Positions 1-13,560 are shown, counted from the first letter of the stretch. The stretch is 64,000 nucleotides of DNA from Rhodeus uyekii (GCA_037043235.1 JAWRVZ010000004.1:1392001-1456000); one strand, 5' to 3'. The notes: generated by a model from the letters alone, not told the origin. Program-made: numbers and translations.

Positions 1-671
1 ATTTTTGCTGCAATTTTCCATTCAATCATATTTTGCCAGTTTAAAGCCTTTTAACCCTTTCGCAGTAAGTTTAAAATACTCTCGCTGACCTCCCAGCATG
101 AGTTTGTTTTAAGGTAATCGTTATTTTAGAACGTTTCCCCTTATTGTTTTGCATTGTGCTTATCACGTGACATTTAGTTTTTTATTTAAAATGTTTATTT
201 TTATTTTTATTAATTTGTTGGTTACATCATTCCAGTATTCCGGTTATCAAATATGTGAAAGTGGATGTATTTTCTTGACTAAGAACCTTTATAATGTAAA
301 CATTATGGGGTTGAAAACACTGAATAGCAAAATATATCATATGTCATATGATATATGACAAACAGTGAGCGCGCCCGTCTCTGGCTCAGCGCCAGTCAAC
401 GAGCGCAAATACATTTGAATGTAGAATGTGAAAGAAGGACAATCATTAATATAATGTTAGCTATTTACATATGCAGCATTTAAAAAATTATTAAATGTTT
501 GATTAAATCAAATTTCACCCTTTTGGCAATGAGGAAAAGTGTTTTGTTTTTTGGAATAACAGAAAATAACAAGGGCCTATTACTCCAGGGGCCTTTTCCT
601 GTTGTACTCAATTACGTAACTATCAAAATGTTGGGAACTATTCCTAATTTTCTTCCATTTCCCTTTATCAG
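1..671. other. Intron upstream of first visible rhcg-like exon
   Basis: AT-rich sequence with no segment matching the Rh exon expected just upstream. It ends in a pyrimidine-rich acceptor (cccttta-tcag) at 661-671. I read it as intron of the rhcg-like gene. Short frames here have no recognisable content. Confidence 0.6.
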
Positions 672-1988
672 GCACTCTCTTTCTTTGGTTGTTCTGGCCC
701 AGTTTTAATTCTGCTATTGCGGATCATGGAGATGGGCAGCATAGAGCTGTTATAAATACTTACCTCGCAATGGCCTCGTCAGTTCTCACTACCTTCGCCA
801 TTTCAAGTCTCTCTCAGAAAAATGGAAAGCTTGACATGGTAACTGAATTTCTGGTGACTGTCTATGAGATCTGAGTTGATCTTTTTATTTTTGTTCAAAA
901 AATAACCCTTACATTTCTTTGACTTTGTTCAGGTACATATTCAGAATGCTACCTTGGCTGGTGGTGTTGCGATGGGAACAGCTTCAGAGTTCATGATTAC
1001 ACCATACGGCTCTTTGATAGTGGGATTCTGTACCAGCATTATTTCCACACTTGGATATCTGTATCTGAGTGTGAGTTTCACTGTGTTTTACAGTACTGAA
1101 ATTGCTCATATAAATAAAAAATAAACATCTATTATATATTACTCCCAAATGTGGATGGATTTTAATTCCTGTAAAATGCCCATCTAATTGTCAAACATTT
1201 TAACATTTATTTGTAGTATGAATTATAGACAGTATATGCACTTATACAACCATAATATTTTCCTTCTCAGCCTTTTATGGAAAAAACTCTGAAAATACAA
1301 GACACATGTGGTATACATAACCTGCATGCAATGCCTGGAGTTCTAGGTGGTATCATTGGAGCTATTACCGCTGCCTCTGCCAGTGAGTCAGTTTATGGAA
1401 AAGAAGGGTAAGTTTGTATCAATCAGAAATTAGATAGATGAAAAGAAAATGAAAGCAAAATATTGTATGAGTCCTTAATACTGCGTTTTGTGTTCAGGTT
1501 AATTAACACTTTCGACTTCAAAGATGCCATTGCTAACAGGACAGTCAACATTCAGGGTGGTTACCAGGCAGCAGGCCTCTGCGTAGCAATAGCATTTGGC
1601 CTTGCAGGTGGAGCTTTGGTTGGTGAGTCCAAATAAAGTTAAACGGTAAACTGAGTGTTTTTAGATATTAATTTTCATTAGAGCTGATATTTTTAAGCTG
1701 TTTAATTTCCAGGTGGGATACTAAAGCTGCCAATCTGGGGAGACCCAGCAGACGGGAACTGCTTTGATGATGATGTTTACTGGGAGGTAAGAAAAGCGTT
1801 TTTTTTTTGTTTTGTTTTTTGCAGCTTAACTACATGATATCAATTAAAACAGAACAGAACTGAGGTTATCTCTGTCAGGAGAATCAAATAGAACTGTTGG
1901 TGTTTATTCTTAGGTTCCTGAGGACGAGGATGAGAATATTTCTACCTCTAGACACCCAAACCCTGTAAGAAGCATGGCAGATGTGTGA
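672..1988 (+). CDS. rhcg: Rh family C-like glycoprotein (ammonia channel), 3' six exons, 5' truncated by window
   Basis: Spliced exons read at 672-838, 933-1070, 1271-1407, 1498-1622, 1713-1786 and 1914-1988, all with AG/GT borders and compatible phases, giving 237 residues and a TGA stop at 1986-1988. The protein shows Rh glycoprotein hallmarks in order: TLFLWLFWPSFNSA, HRAVINTYLAMA, VHIQNATLAGGVAMGT, IQDTCGIHNLHAMPGVLGG, GGYQAAGLCVAIAFGLAGGA and KLPIWGDPADGNCFDDDVYW. By family knowledge these proteins are multi-spanning plasma-membrane trimers conducting NH3, important in gill and kidney. The His in LHAMPG corresponds to the second pore histidine. Exon lengths of 167, 138 and 74 bp match the conserved Rh-family exon pattern. 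The acidic C-terminus (EVPEDEDEN...) and the segment around YGKEGLINTFDF favour Rhcg over Rhag or Rhbg. Teleosts have several rhcg paralogues and I cannot say which this is. The first exons lie upstream of position 1. Confidence 0.93.
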
Positions 1989-2790
1989 GTATGCAGGCTA
2001 TCAAGTGTTATATCACTTAAACTATTCATGAACGTTACTGTGTGATGGGAACCTCTAGATGAATGAAACAATCAAGAACTACTTTTAGCGTGGATTATAC
2101 TGATATTTGTCCAGTGTGAAATGACTATCAAACTACAATGAAGACATTAGGAAATTGACGTTCCAAATGATTTTTTGTAAAATTGTTGACATCTCTCATG
2201 TAAATAGATATCAACGAAGTAATGTGTAGATGGAAAAAAATGCCACTTCCTGAAGAACTTCAACTCTGAATGATGAATGAATAAGAATTATGAAGGACTT
2301 ATAAACTCATTAAATAAGCTACTGAATGGAAAATTTTAAGTGGGTTGTTCAATGTCATAATCCCAAAGCATCTTGTCTGCAGTACCTGACTAACCAGTGT
2401 TGCCACTGGGGCTTCCACAAAAACAAAGCCAAACAGAGGGTTTATTTCCTTTTGCGTTCTTTACATTCCTTCACCAATGTTGTCTTTGAATGATTTTGGT
2501 TTGTAATGTGACTTTCCATACTGATTCAATTTTAATAGACCTTTCTTTTTGTATTGTTAATAATCATCACATAATTTAAGTTCTTCAGACATTGGAACAT
2601 GAAGAACAAGAAACAGATTGATCAAGTTATGCTTCATCATATATTGATTTAATAGTTTTTTGATACTTTTAAATGCTGAATGATGTTGATTCTATAGCGT
2701 GACTGACTTTGACAGTCGAATTTGCATACTTTCCTCAGGCCTCTATTTGTAGGAACACATTGTGAGCAAAATAAAAGTTGTTACAGTCTG
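1989..2790 (+). other. Probable 3' UTR of the rhcg-like gene
   Basis: The AT-rich stretch follows the TGA stop and runs to a canonical AATAAA at 2770-2775. No further Rh-like coding is seen. The 3' end is inferred from this signal only. Confidence 0.55.
2770..2775 (+). terminator. Poly(A) signal AATAAA, likely for the rhcg-like transcript
   Basis: This is a canonical hexamer about 780 bp after the stop codon on the same strand, the first AATAAA downstream of the stop that I noticed. Confidence 0.5.
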
Positions 2791-5700
2791 GAATATTGAG
2801 TGCTAAAGCAAAAGTTCAAAAAATTCAAATTTATTAAAATAATAAATGACCATTCCCATCAGACAAAATGCAATCTCTCTAAATGATATTTTGGAATCAT
2901 TATTTGCAATTCTTGTCACTAAAGTTGTTGCCTACAAAAATGAATATTCTCCTTTGCCTTCTCCTCATTTTTTCCCAGACACAAAATTCTCTAACATTGG
3001 AAAATTTATGAGTATTTTGCACTCCAGAGAAATGAATGTTTATGACATTTCTTTGTTTATGAAAGTTGTCATGCATAACGTTATAGTTAGAATTTGAGTT
3101 AGGAATGTTGTAAAAACAGCAAAACTCATTGCACATGTATTAAACTGAGAAAAGAGAACAGGCTCTATGGTCCAGATCAGTTGAACAGCTGGTGTTTTTT
3201 TGGCCTAGTTGACCTAGTTTGCCAAAAGAAAGCACTTAAAAATTGGTAACTAGGATGGGAGGAGGCAACAAGTACGATAGCAATTTTAGCTGGAGACCTT
3301 GAGATACAATTGTTAATTGTACACTGATAATTGCCGACAATTTTAACTGCATTTTAATGGATTTTTAAATGCATCCAGACAACACAGACCCTATTTTACT
3401 TGTCTGCATAATTGTTAGCTGTTTCGCTTACACATCTCCCTGTTCATAATGATAATTTGCATAATTTTTTATCTGTTGAGTTTCATTACTTTCATTGTAA
3501 TTATTATCTACAGTACTGCTGTAATAACACCGTAAAACCAGTTTGTCTTATTTCAAGAGTTGCTTCCACTTTGGTCAGAAAGTAAGTGGCTGGTGAACTT
3601 CTTCTCTGATCAAAGGCTCTGAGAGTTATAATTCCCCCTTTAGACAACCTTGTGAAAATGCAAATGAATTGTTATAATTTGATCCCTTTGTTTTACATCA
3701 GAGCTCCATGTCTTCAAAGTGTTTAAAAAATGAAACCTTCTACGTATTATCCTGTTTGGTCCAACATTGTGGCATTACAACTGAAAACAATAACAACAAA
3801 ACTGTGATCTGTGTGAAACTTGTATTCTCTATGTTGTGATTAAAGTGTAATGATCTTTTAACCATTAATATGTTTATAATCAGTTGAAAAAAGCACAAAT
3901 GTAAGGACCTAAGTTGTCCTAATATCCAATTTTTGTGTTGTGTGCTTTTTTCCCTGGCTTTTTTTTTTTTCATATCTAAATTATGCAATGTTTCCTTACT
4001 ACTGCCTAAAATGCCTAAAGCTTCCTTCTGAACTCTTAATGTATATGTATTTATTGTGGTTGCTAAGTGATTTCTAACTGTGTAGATGCATTCATTATAT
4101 GACCCAAATGACCCAGAGTATGTTATATTTCTTCTTCTTATAAGAAATATTAAGCAATTTCAGTTATCACCAAAATAAATAGTTTTTGCTGGTAACCTGC
4201 AGTTGAATAATTGAATAACCTTTGTTTTTTGGAGATTTCACTCTTCATTTATTCAACTTCATTTATTCAACTGTTTGTTTGTGTTCAAAATAAGAAGTTA
4301 ACTCATTTTGGTTAGTATTATAAGCTGGTCCTTTGCATTATGTTAAACTATTAGTTTCAATGCCACAGAAGATCACCACCCGCAAGTCAAACAGTCGCAA
4401 GCATAAGTGCACTGATCATAGCCTCTCCCCTATTGTGGTGTCAGATGTACTATTGTGTGTGTATTGTTTCATAGCTACCTGTAGTTGTTATTCAACATTT
4501 TGCTTGAGACCGTGTGCCATGTATTAGGAAATAAATGAGTAATAGTGTAAACCAAGCATTATTTGTTTAAGGCAGATGTGTTCTGGTAGTACAGGTATAT
4601 CCAGTCACGGAAAGTTACTGGAAGCTATGTCGGTCTTCTTACAGCTGAGTGAGGTTTTCATCAGGGAGTACAAAATGTACAGACGTACATCAAAAAATAT
4701 TTGTGTTTATATTTCCAGAACAATATGTTATGTGCTTTACACCACCTTAAAAATAAATATGACCAAGACCATATATCAATATTAACGGAATATAGAGCAT
4801 GTTTTATTACCTAGGTAGAAGAGGGACTCAAATCTTAAAATAATGAAAAATAAGTACTAGAAAAACTGAAACTCTGAGGAACAATTACATTTACTTCAGA
4901 GAATTTCATAAGCTTGAAAAAAAAATGGAAATAAAACTGATAAAAACATTTTGAGAGCAGTTGAAACTGAGTTCTCCTTGTAATGGATAATACTGTGCTT
5001 GATTAGTATAAATTATTATCATTCAATTGAATTATTACAGGGAAACTTAATTTCTAATTATTATGCAAACTTGAAATTATGATATAAAGAGCAGGGAAGG
5101 ATGGTCCCTTTTTAAGGTGCATCCTTTGTTCTAGACCTACACGTGCTAGTCGCAATGAGACTTTACTGAGTTCCCTGGTTTTGTAACTGCTGAGAGCAAA
5201 GAGGATTACATGAACAAAAGCCTCTGTGGATGGTTGAGGAGGACATCCTGAAGCCAATGAGTTTTGTTTACAGCACTGTATCTGTTAGACCACAAAGCTA
5301 ACACAGGAGCACTACAATATGCAAATATGCTTAATAACCAAGGAGCTGCAACCATGAAGAACATGGTGGTTAACGGCTAAGTCCTTTGTTTCAAGAAGAA
5401 ATGCTATGAATGTTCTGTAAATGGGCTGAAAGATGCAACACCAGGGGTTAGTTCAATATTTTTATTCCCATGCTGTTAAAGACAAAATCCCATACACCTG
5501 AATTTCAAGGTTAGCCATAGAATATTTTAGAGGTCTTTCAGCAGCTGTGATTGAAAGACTCTGGTCTCAGAGCAGTGGTCCAGGGGGCAACTGCAATCCA
5601 GCTGTTTTTTTAAATGAGGAACATCCATCTGAGCCTCTTTCATTCTTATTGGCAAAAGAGAAAAATCAGCTAGACAGAGAAAGAGCTCCACACTGTGGTA

Positions 5701-8002
5701 AGATCTCAACACACAAAGCATGTGTATCCACTTAAAGAGGAAAATGTGCACACATTTTAGTGCTGAATCTAGGTTTTACACTTGTTTTTTTTGGAAGAGT
5801 AATGAAATAATTTTATTTTCCTAGCTAATATTATGTTAAGGTTCTCTTAAAGTTTTGTACAAAAGTTCTTCCAGAAACATTAACAGAACGTTCTGGTCTT
5901 TAATAATGTTCCCAAAACATTAGCACAAAAACATTATTTATTCATTGTTCATTCAGAGAATATTCAAAAGTAGCATTCTGATAAATCCTGTTAAAGTATA
6001 TATTAGTGTACATTAATTTCTTGTCAGTACATTTCTTTTCAGTACATCAGTACTCTTTATTATATTTTAAAGACTCTTGAAGCATTTATGAAAATACATA
6101 TTAAGTGTTTTAAAAATATCACTCAAAAGTAATTGCATTTAATATGAACTTAATCCATGATACATTTGAAATAAATTACATATAATATGCATTTAGTTAG
6201 TCAAAAACATTACCTTTAATTCATACTTAAGTATATTCCTTTAAAGTATACTATTTGTGTAATAGGCACACTTTATTGAGATCTATTAAAGTGCTACTAA
6301 AGTATACTACTAACCCTTGTATAACCAAGATACTTTTCATAAATTAATGGGAAAGTTTGCCAAAGAACTTTTATTTTTCTCAGGTGGGTTGTTGTTGTTG
6401 TTTAATTTTTACTTTCTTGTTGAAATTATCAATCATAGCTAATTATGAATTTATAATCACATTTTGACATTGTGCTTCACACACAAAATAAAATCTTTAC
6501 TTTGCACATAAACTTTATTTGCATCTATTCACTGCATAACACCTGTATATTATGTGTTTTATGAAAATATTACAGTAATTTGTCTGCTTTTAAGTGTATT
6601 TACCTGTGTATTGACTCAGTTATTGATGATTTATTTATGACATTTATTTATAAAAATTATGTCACCTCATGTATAGCCATAATATGTAGAGTATAATGTC
6701 AGTGAAATAATAAAAAATACTGTTTGTATACTGCAATATATTTATAGTACATCAAAACAACTATGGATGTTTTTGCCCAGTTGCCATTATTAATAATATT
6801 CTCCTTGATTGTTTAATTAATTTTGAATGACTAATGATGTCTGAGGGATAAAGTAAAAGATTGGGCTGTTGAAATAATTCGAAAAAAAAATGAATAATAT
6901 CAGATCAGAATAAAATGTAAACTAACACATATGAAATGAAACAAATCATTTTGTTTATCTTTGAAACTGAGATGTTTGTTTTTTTAACCAAACTTGTGAG
7001 AAGTCAGCTGCGTCGGCTGCTTGCCTTTGTGCTTGCAGAGACTCAGGGGATTCCCGCCTATCAGGTCAATCAGACGATGATGGCACTGCGGTGAGGGTGG
7101 AATCCAAACTTTCTCATCGAAACGGGAATCTTTTTTGTATGTTAATGAGTGAAGAGGCGGATGTAAATGAGATGATTTAGATATGGAGCTCCCAATCCAG
7201 CTCCTGTCATAACAAAAAGTTAATTAAGAAAATAATCATTCTATTCAGCACACTCATTCAGCTCTCCCCCACACTCCCTAAAGAAAAGCAAAAAAAAAAA
7301 AAAAATCAACTTTCTGTTTTTTACAAATGAGAACATTACATTACCCATTCAGTATGCAGTGAGTTTGGTGTTGGATTATTCAAATCAGGGTTGACTGTGG
7401 AAAAACCTTGCTCAATTACTTCAGGGAGCCCCAATCGTCTATGCAAATATGTGGATGTATATGTAGTGTTTACCTACAGTTTCAGCCTAGTTTCAGCCTG
7501 GACTAATATGCCTATTAAAGGCTTCCTTAAAACTTAAAATGACATTTATCTCCAAAAATGTATGCGCAAGGTTTTATATTACATGACAGGAATATTTTTG
7601 TGATTAATCAATTGATATTAATATTTATTCAACTGATATTTTCTGATATAACACTGTATATCAGATCAGATCTCATCTGGGTAATTGACACCGGCATGAT
7701 TTCCTAACAATTTCCTAATCAAAGATTGTGAATGTGTTTGAAGAATTGGCTATTGGAAATACAAAGAGTATGAAACATCTACAAACCTCTGTTTATATTG
7801 CATTCATTTAGAAAAAATTAATCCAAGTAAAATTATGTTTTTCCACATATACGTGGAGGGAAGAAAAATAAGACTCTTCCCTGCAAAAGACTTCCAGATT
7901 GATCATACTGCAGAGTCATTTTAGATTTTTGTGTGGTTTTTGGTCTGAACTCTGTCACGTTTGTGTTTTATGTGATCCAAATTTTGATGAAGAAATAACA
8001 AA
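2791..8002. other. Intergenic AT-rich DNA without recognised genes
   Basis: I see no splice-bordered coding blocks or known protein motifs in this span, apart from the exon-like segment near 7041 listed separately. Homopolymer A tracts and TTTATT-type sequence dominate. Open frames are short and lack codon structure. Confidence 0.5.
7041..7092 (+). other. Isolated exon-like segment, host gene unknown
   Basis: A pyrimidine-rich tract ending in TTGCAG is followed by about 52 bp and then GTGAGG. This gives good acceptor and donor matches in a GC-richer island inside AT-rich DNA. One frame reads DSGDSRLSGQSDDDGTA, a hydrophilic acidic segment. I do not recognise the protein, and chance is a real alternative. 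Confidence 0.2.
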
Positions 8003-9525
8003 TGTCTTGGTTCCGAATGTAGCCTTGGTTCCCTGAAGAAGCAGCGAGATGTTGTGTCAAAACACAATAGGTTACTACGTCGTTTGTGAGACTAATTCGT
8101 GAAGCATGTGTGAAATTAAACCAATGTTGTGAATGTACGTCAGAGACAGGATAATGTCATGAATCCAGAAGCTATAAAAGCATGCCAAATGCTGTGAATG
8201 GCAGCTTAAAATGTCTGAAGTAAGAGGAGGTGTGGCATTCTGAATGAGAAACTCCTGACAAGAGAGCCTTAGAAGTGGATACACTCCTAATTGAGTGGTC
8301 TCGGGTCGCCACAGAGGAAGGCAAACCAGCCAACTCATAAGCAAGAGTAATAGCCTAAACCAGTGGTCCCCAACCTTTTTTGTGCCGCGGACCGGAAAAC
8401 GTGTGATAATTTTGCCGCGGACCAGTGCCCGCAGAATGCGCTCCGTGGCCCGGTACCATTTCATCGACGGACCTGGAGCACCAAGGACAAATCCCAGGCC
8501 TGCACCTTATCACGTATTGCAGTCCTCAGCCTCAGGGTACCACAGAGGAAACGGGTAAATAGTGTGTCTCTCCCCAAAGACATATCACTCAAAGGTATAT
8601 GGTAAGAAGCTATGGCAGCCACATAGATCTTTAGGGTAGAGGGGGATGACCCTGCAGTGATTCTCTCCTGAAGGAACTCATTGTGAGAGACATTGTGAGA
8701 TGTCTCTCGAGGATTATCCAGGCCTCGACCCCTGCCTGCTCCTATGTTTGGTTCCTAGGGATGTATGCGACACTGAGAGATAACAGTTTTCCAAGAGACC
8801 ACAGGAGGATGTGCAAGTTTGCAATTGAACACAAACTCATGGTGATTTATGTCACAAACTCCTAATAAAATGCAATTGAGCTGCATAATTGTGTGGTTTA
8901 GATGACATAAGTCCAGAATGGGAAGCAACCCCCCATCCTTCTTTGGAACAACGAAGTATCGGCTCTAAAACCGGCTTGTCTGGGAGAGGAACATATTCAG
9001 TGGCCCCTTTCCCCAGGAGGGATTGTAATTCTTGCTCCATGACTAGAACCTACTCAGTGCCCACCACTGTGGGCTGGACCCCATTGAACCTGGGTAGGCT
9101 AAATAATGTAACCCTTTTAGATGGTGCGCAGGACCCAATGGCTGGCCTCTGGTATTTCTTTGACCTCTACACCAGGGCTCTCACCTGCAGGGATACCCGG
9201 TGGGACTGCTCTAGGAGGTAGCCTCCCCAGTAATGGCAGGATTCCTGGCAGCAATTGGGTAGACCCAGGACACCCTGTGCACCCTGACACACACGGGGTG
9301 GTAGGAATGGCAAAACAATCCCCTGAGGGCACTGAGGGGAAGTGGGCACCGTGCTTTGATGTGTATACCACTTCCTGTCAGAGGGATCCACCCTCAGAGG
9401 CCTGGCACTCTCGTCGTCAGGACTTCTTGCCTGTAGCCTTCTTTGTGATGAGGACCTACCTCTAGAGGGCCGGGACCTTCTCTCTGAAGGGTTGTTCAGG
9501 TAGTCCGTAGTAACCCCACCCAATG
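8003..9525 (-). pseudogene. Decayed DIRS retroelement: 3' terminal repeat, recombinase and RT remnants
   Basis: The left edge (8003-8220) resembles the 3' inverted repeat of the DIRS element at 45230-50389, including a GTTCCCT box and a TATAAA at 8173-8178. The stretch 8469-8680 aligns by eye with 46260-46480 of that element, the tyrosine recombinase N-terminal region. The minus-strand segment 9040-8852 reads MEQELQSLLGKGATEYVPLP, typical of the start of a DIRS reverse transcriptase. Farther 'upstream' (9523-9117) are gag-like SSSQRR and proline-rich pieces. Frames are broken and the RNase H region appears deleted between about 8700 and 8850. The element is non-functional. Confidence 0.65.
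8361..8458. mobile_element. hAT-type terminal fragment inserted in the decayed DIRS copy
   Basis: It begins CAGTGGTCCCCAACC followed by two 'gccgcggaccgg/ag' blocks, a typical vertebrate hAT-family end. The DIRS-like sequence resumes at about 8469. Only one end is recognisable, so it is a fragment or solo end. Confidence 0.45.
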
Positions 9526-10288
9526 GAAGTCATATGTGTACCTTTAATCTAAGACTTTTGCTATTATCTTTAGCCAGCTTAATCAAAATTTGATGCCACT
9601 ATCAAAATGTATTTGGGGATATTTTCACTAGCATCCCTACATCATATCAAAAGTGCTTCAATCAAGCCTTTAAACATCTGACAAGATATGTAAGCATCGT
9701 GTGTGCCATCTGTTTCCATAGTCATCCCTTGTTATGCATGCAAATTATTCTTGTAACAGTGACATAAAAAATTTGCCTTCCATCACTATTAACTATAAGT
9801 GAATAATTGAAACAGTTGAAAGACCTCATGAGACATGACTTCACAGTGATCACGTTCCAAGATTTTACAGTGCAGATATACTTATAACAGTTAGAGATCA
9901 GCACAAAAGAGCATGTGGACCAATTATTATTTGTATAGATTAATGCTTGGCAGTGTTCAAGTCGGACAGATTTTTGTTAAAAAATCCAATCCCCAGCTGA
10001 GCTGTTTGCTTCACAAGCAAATCCCAGCTGCATCGGTCTTTTACAACACCTGTTCAGGGTTTTTTTTTTCCATGGGAGCTGATCAGGTTCTTCGCAGCTG
10101 ACTTGCAATTCATCTCAAGCATAAGTTGGGTTGACAGCTAGCCTTCTTTTGCCCAGTAGTGTGCCATTCCTTGTCATCATTCCTCCCTACGGCCCAACCC
10201 TAGACCTCCCTCTTGGTTATTCCCAGCGTTTGTGATAGACAAATGAGAGATTCATTATGAGTTTGAAAGGATATCTGCATAATATCTG

Positions 10289-10483
10289 GTTACACTTTAT
10301 TTTGATGCTCCCCAACAGACATTCTACTGACTATGTGCAACTTTGCAACTTCAAGTCAACTGGCGTGAACCCTAACACCTAACCCTCTAACAGTCTACTA
10401 TGGTCTACTAATACTCTTAGAGTTAGTTGACATGCAGAAGCAAAGTTAGTAGAATGTCTAAAGTGGACAATCAAATTAAGTGT
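10289..10483. mobile_element. Palindromic (foldback) MITE
   Basis: The left part (tacactttatttt..., then agacattctactgac) is imperfectly inverted at the right (ttagtagaatgtct... aaattaagtgt). The whole can fold into one long imperfect hairpin of about 195 bp with no coding content. The superfamily is not determined. Confidence 0.5.
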
Positions 10484-11693
10484 CTTGGGCTGTCCTAAAA
10501 ACTCAAAGTCTCGCATATTATAAAGTATGCAGACATATTAGAAATAAATAAACAAATGACTCACTTGCAGTCTTCTACCAATATGTTTGTGCAGTTTTTT
10601 GTGTGTTGTGGTGAGTGTAAAATCTGTTTTTCTTCCTTTTTATTTCGATGAGCCACCTCTTGGGTACAAGGGAGATAAGACATATGATGAGAAAAAAAAT
10701 CAGTTGGAAAATTCCTGCCTGTTTTAATAATCCAACCAAAATATGCACACACTCTCCTTTTGTTTGTGTTAAATTACATTTGAATGAGAGAAGATGATAT
10801 ATTCATGAATTGGTAAATCCTGACTTTCTTCCTTGTACTAAAACATGGGATTATAAATGTGGATGCTGTTGAAATTTTTCAAGACATTGAAGTTTTTCTA
10901 AAATCTGCTGCAACTAATTACAATACAAATCTCTGTGTTCACAAACATTCAAAAGAGGTCTTCAGTTTATTTGACAACCCAATTATCTATATACTACTGC
11001 CTACTGCATTATATGATCAAAAAGTCTGACATAACCTCTGTCTGCACGCTGCCATCTCGATTTGAGGTGCCTCCATCGATGACCGTTAATTCTTTTAATC
11101 AGCTGAACATCAAAAGGGAGTTAAGTATGCCAGATGTCACTGACTTGAGAGCTATGTGTATTCATAAAATTTAATTTGAAATAAATCTTGTACCTGAGTT
11201 GCTTATAGCAGAATAAACACTGCAATGCTCTCTCATCTGAACCAAAAAAGAACAAGTCATTATGAAGTATTTTACATGCCATTGACTCTGGACCTTTACC
11301 ATTCAGCTCTGATTCCATTATAGATTTCTCCATGCCAGAAATATGTTTACACTATAGTTGAGTTGATGCGGAGTTCATGATCTCAAATGAACCTCAGCTC
11401 ACTGCTGACTTTTACAAATGATGTCAATCCCACAAAGCATCATGCTGACATCTTTGCATATACTGTATAATCAAGCATGAATAATTGTTTATGCATGAGA
11501 ATGATCCTCTATTAAAATTAGAACTGTGCTGAAATAAACGATTGGTTATACACAATCATTGAAGCTTTTATTTGTGGATTGTAATAGTTTTTTTGTGTTT
11601 TGTTTTGTTTTGTTTTTATTAATACATTGTTTATCCCTATTGTCCTATTGCAACCCACCAGTTGAGAGCTATTGCTTTAGCAGTTAATATATT

Positions 11694-11695
<2 letters not shown>

Positions 11696-11725
<30 letters not shown>
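11696..11725. repeat. (TA)n microsatellite
   Basis: Direct run of alternating TA, about 30 bp. Confidence 0.95.
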
Positions 11726-11728
<3 letters not shown>

Positions 11729-12041
11729 ATAGAATAAGATTTGTTAATAAAAAAACATTCAGATTTTCCAGTAAATTGGATGCTTATTTTATTTTTATTT
11801 TGTCTACCCTTAATTTTAGCAATGCAGGAGATATGACCAAAGAGATTTGAATTGCATGTGAAAATTTCAAAGATGATGAGATCACTGAAGCTGTGTGGTC
11901 ATTTTGTGATTAAATGATCATTTAAGGTGCAGCATCTATTTTTCTCTATGTCTCTCTCTCCTATGTTTTTTGGGGCTGTAGCTTCTTGAGAATAGCATGC
12001 ATGCCATGAGAGAGATAATTCATTATCATTCAGTGTTCTTT

Positions 12042-12098
12042 CTCTCTCTAGCTCTCTCTAGCTCTCTCTGTCTCTCTCTGTCTCTCTTTCTCTCTGTT
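12042..12098. repeat. CT-rich microsatellite (TCTCTC / TAGCTCTC)
   Basis: Repeating ctctct with interspersed tagctctc and tgtctctc units, followed by tttctctctg. Confidence 0.85.
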
Positions 12099-13025
12099 TA
12101 TATAAGTACGTGTGTGGTTCTGTTTGAAGGTGGTTAAAGGGCAGAGGTTTGGTCTCCCGCTCTCCCTTTCAGTAATTACGTTTATGGAAATGGTCTTGGC
12201 AGCCTTTGCCCTTTACTTCTTATTTCCTAGTGCAAGAAATCATGGAAATTCATGACTTAATAGAGGAAAAGTGCTCCTTTAAGACTTTAGCTCAGTAGAT
12301 GCCACAGATATGGGGCATAAAACTGTAGGAAATGGGAAAGGAAAGCTGGGTCGCCAAAGCACATATTTTGTCTTTTGTTGATTACTGTCAGTTTCCCCAC
12401 AGTGATTTATGTAAAGCAATTAGCATGAGTAATGTGGGAGCACACACTTCTGTGTTTGTTTGTTCTCCCAAAAGAGCAGTGAAAAATTAAGCACCTGCAC
12501 GGATCTATAACTAGGCTAAGCATTCTGGAAACAAGCAGCTGAGCACAAAAAGGCCTATGACAGCAGTTTCAATTACACTGGATTGGATGTGCTTCCTATC
12601 ACTCTTTGCATAAAAAACAAACATTTTGATTTATAAGGCTATTATTTTTAAATACATGTCAATAATTCTGATAAATGTAATGTAAAAATAAAAAGTTTTG
12701 CTTTTAGTGTTGTTTAAAGGTATTCAATTACTGAAGTCCAGATTGTTGTTTATTCCTGTTGTATTTTGCTCTACAATTAGAATTCATATGGCCTCCTCAA
12801 CACAATCAGCCAAACATCAACGGAGCCCAAGGACTTGTGTTGGCCCGATGTTGCATTACCTTATCTTACTCAGTGCAACTCAAGGCAGTCTGTTCCCCTG
12901 GCAACACATCCTATTGGGTCTTTTTAAACCACCCCACTATTCTCTAGCTCTCATTACTATCTCTGTAGTATCTTCTTCTAACACTGTTAAATGTAGTTCA
13001 TGTAGTTACAATGGACCAGCATACA

Positions 13026-13560
13026 ATGGTGGGCAAAAGAGTTTGCCCCTTCCTGATGTTTTTTGTTTTGTTTGTTTTCATTTAACATGTTTGTCACATT
13101 TAAATGGTGCAGATTATCAAACCAATTTAAACATGAGTCAAAGATAACAGAAGTAAACTCAAAATTCTGTTTTTAAATTAAGATTATTATTATTAATGGA
13201 AAACAAAATCCAAACCTACATGGACCAGTGTGAAAAAGTGATCACCCCCCTAAACCTAATAAGTGTTTATGTCACCCTTAGCAGCAACAACCACAACCAA
13301 GTATTTGTGATAACTAGCAATGAGTCTTTTACAGCACTTTGGAGGAATTTTGACCCTCTCGTCTTTGCAGAATTGTTGTAATACAGCCATATTGTAGTAA
13401 TTTGGAGCACGAACTGGCTTTTTAAGGTCATCCCACAGCATATCAATAAGATTTTGGTTGTGACTTTGATTGGGCCACTACAAAGTCTTCATTTTGTTTC
13501 CTTCAGCCATTCAGAGGTGGAGGTGTTGATGTATTTTGGGTCATTGTCCTGCTATAGAAC
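13026..13560 (-). pseudogene. Tc1-like transposon remnant with transposase C-terminus
   Basis: The left terminal region (GTGGGCAAAAGAGTTTGCCCC) is followed by the inner motif ttgtcacatttaaa, also seen in the Tc1 MITE at 54884-55643. The minus frame at 13441-13256 reads LWDDLKK...LQQFCKDE...IPP...RLIASYHKYLV, the conserved C-terminus of Tc1/mariner DDE transposases. The catalytic D-D-E core and DNA-binding domain are gone, so it is a dead, internally deleted copy. Confidence 0.7.

Noticed and set aside
5527..5751. Overlapping 62- and 74-codon frames on both strands
   Set aside because: No splice context, motifs or start context. Compatible with chance.
8075..8464. 129-codon minus frame
   Set aside because: It runs across the junction of a DIRS terminal repeat and a hAT fragment, so it is a chance frame.
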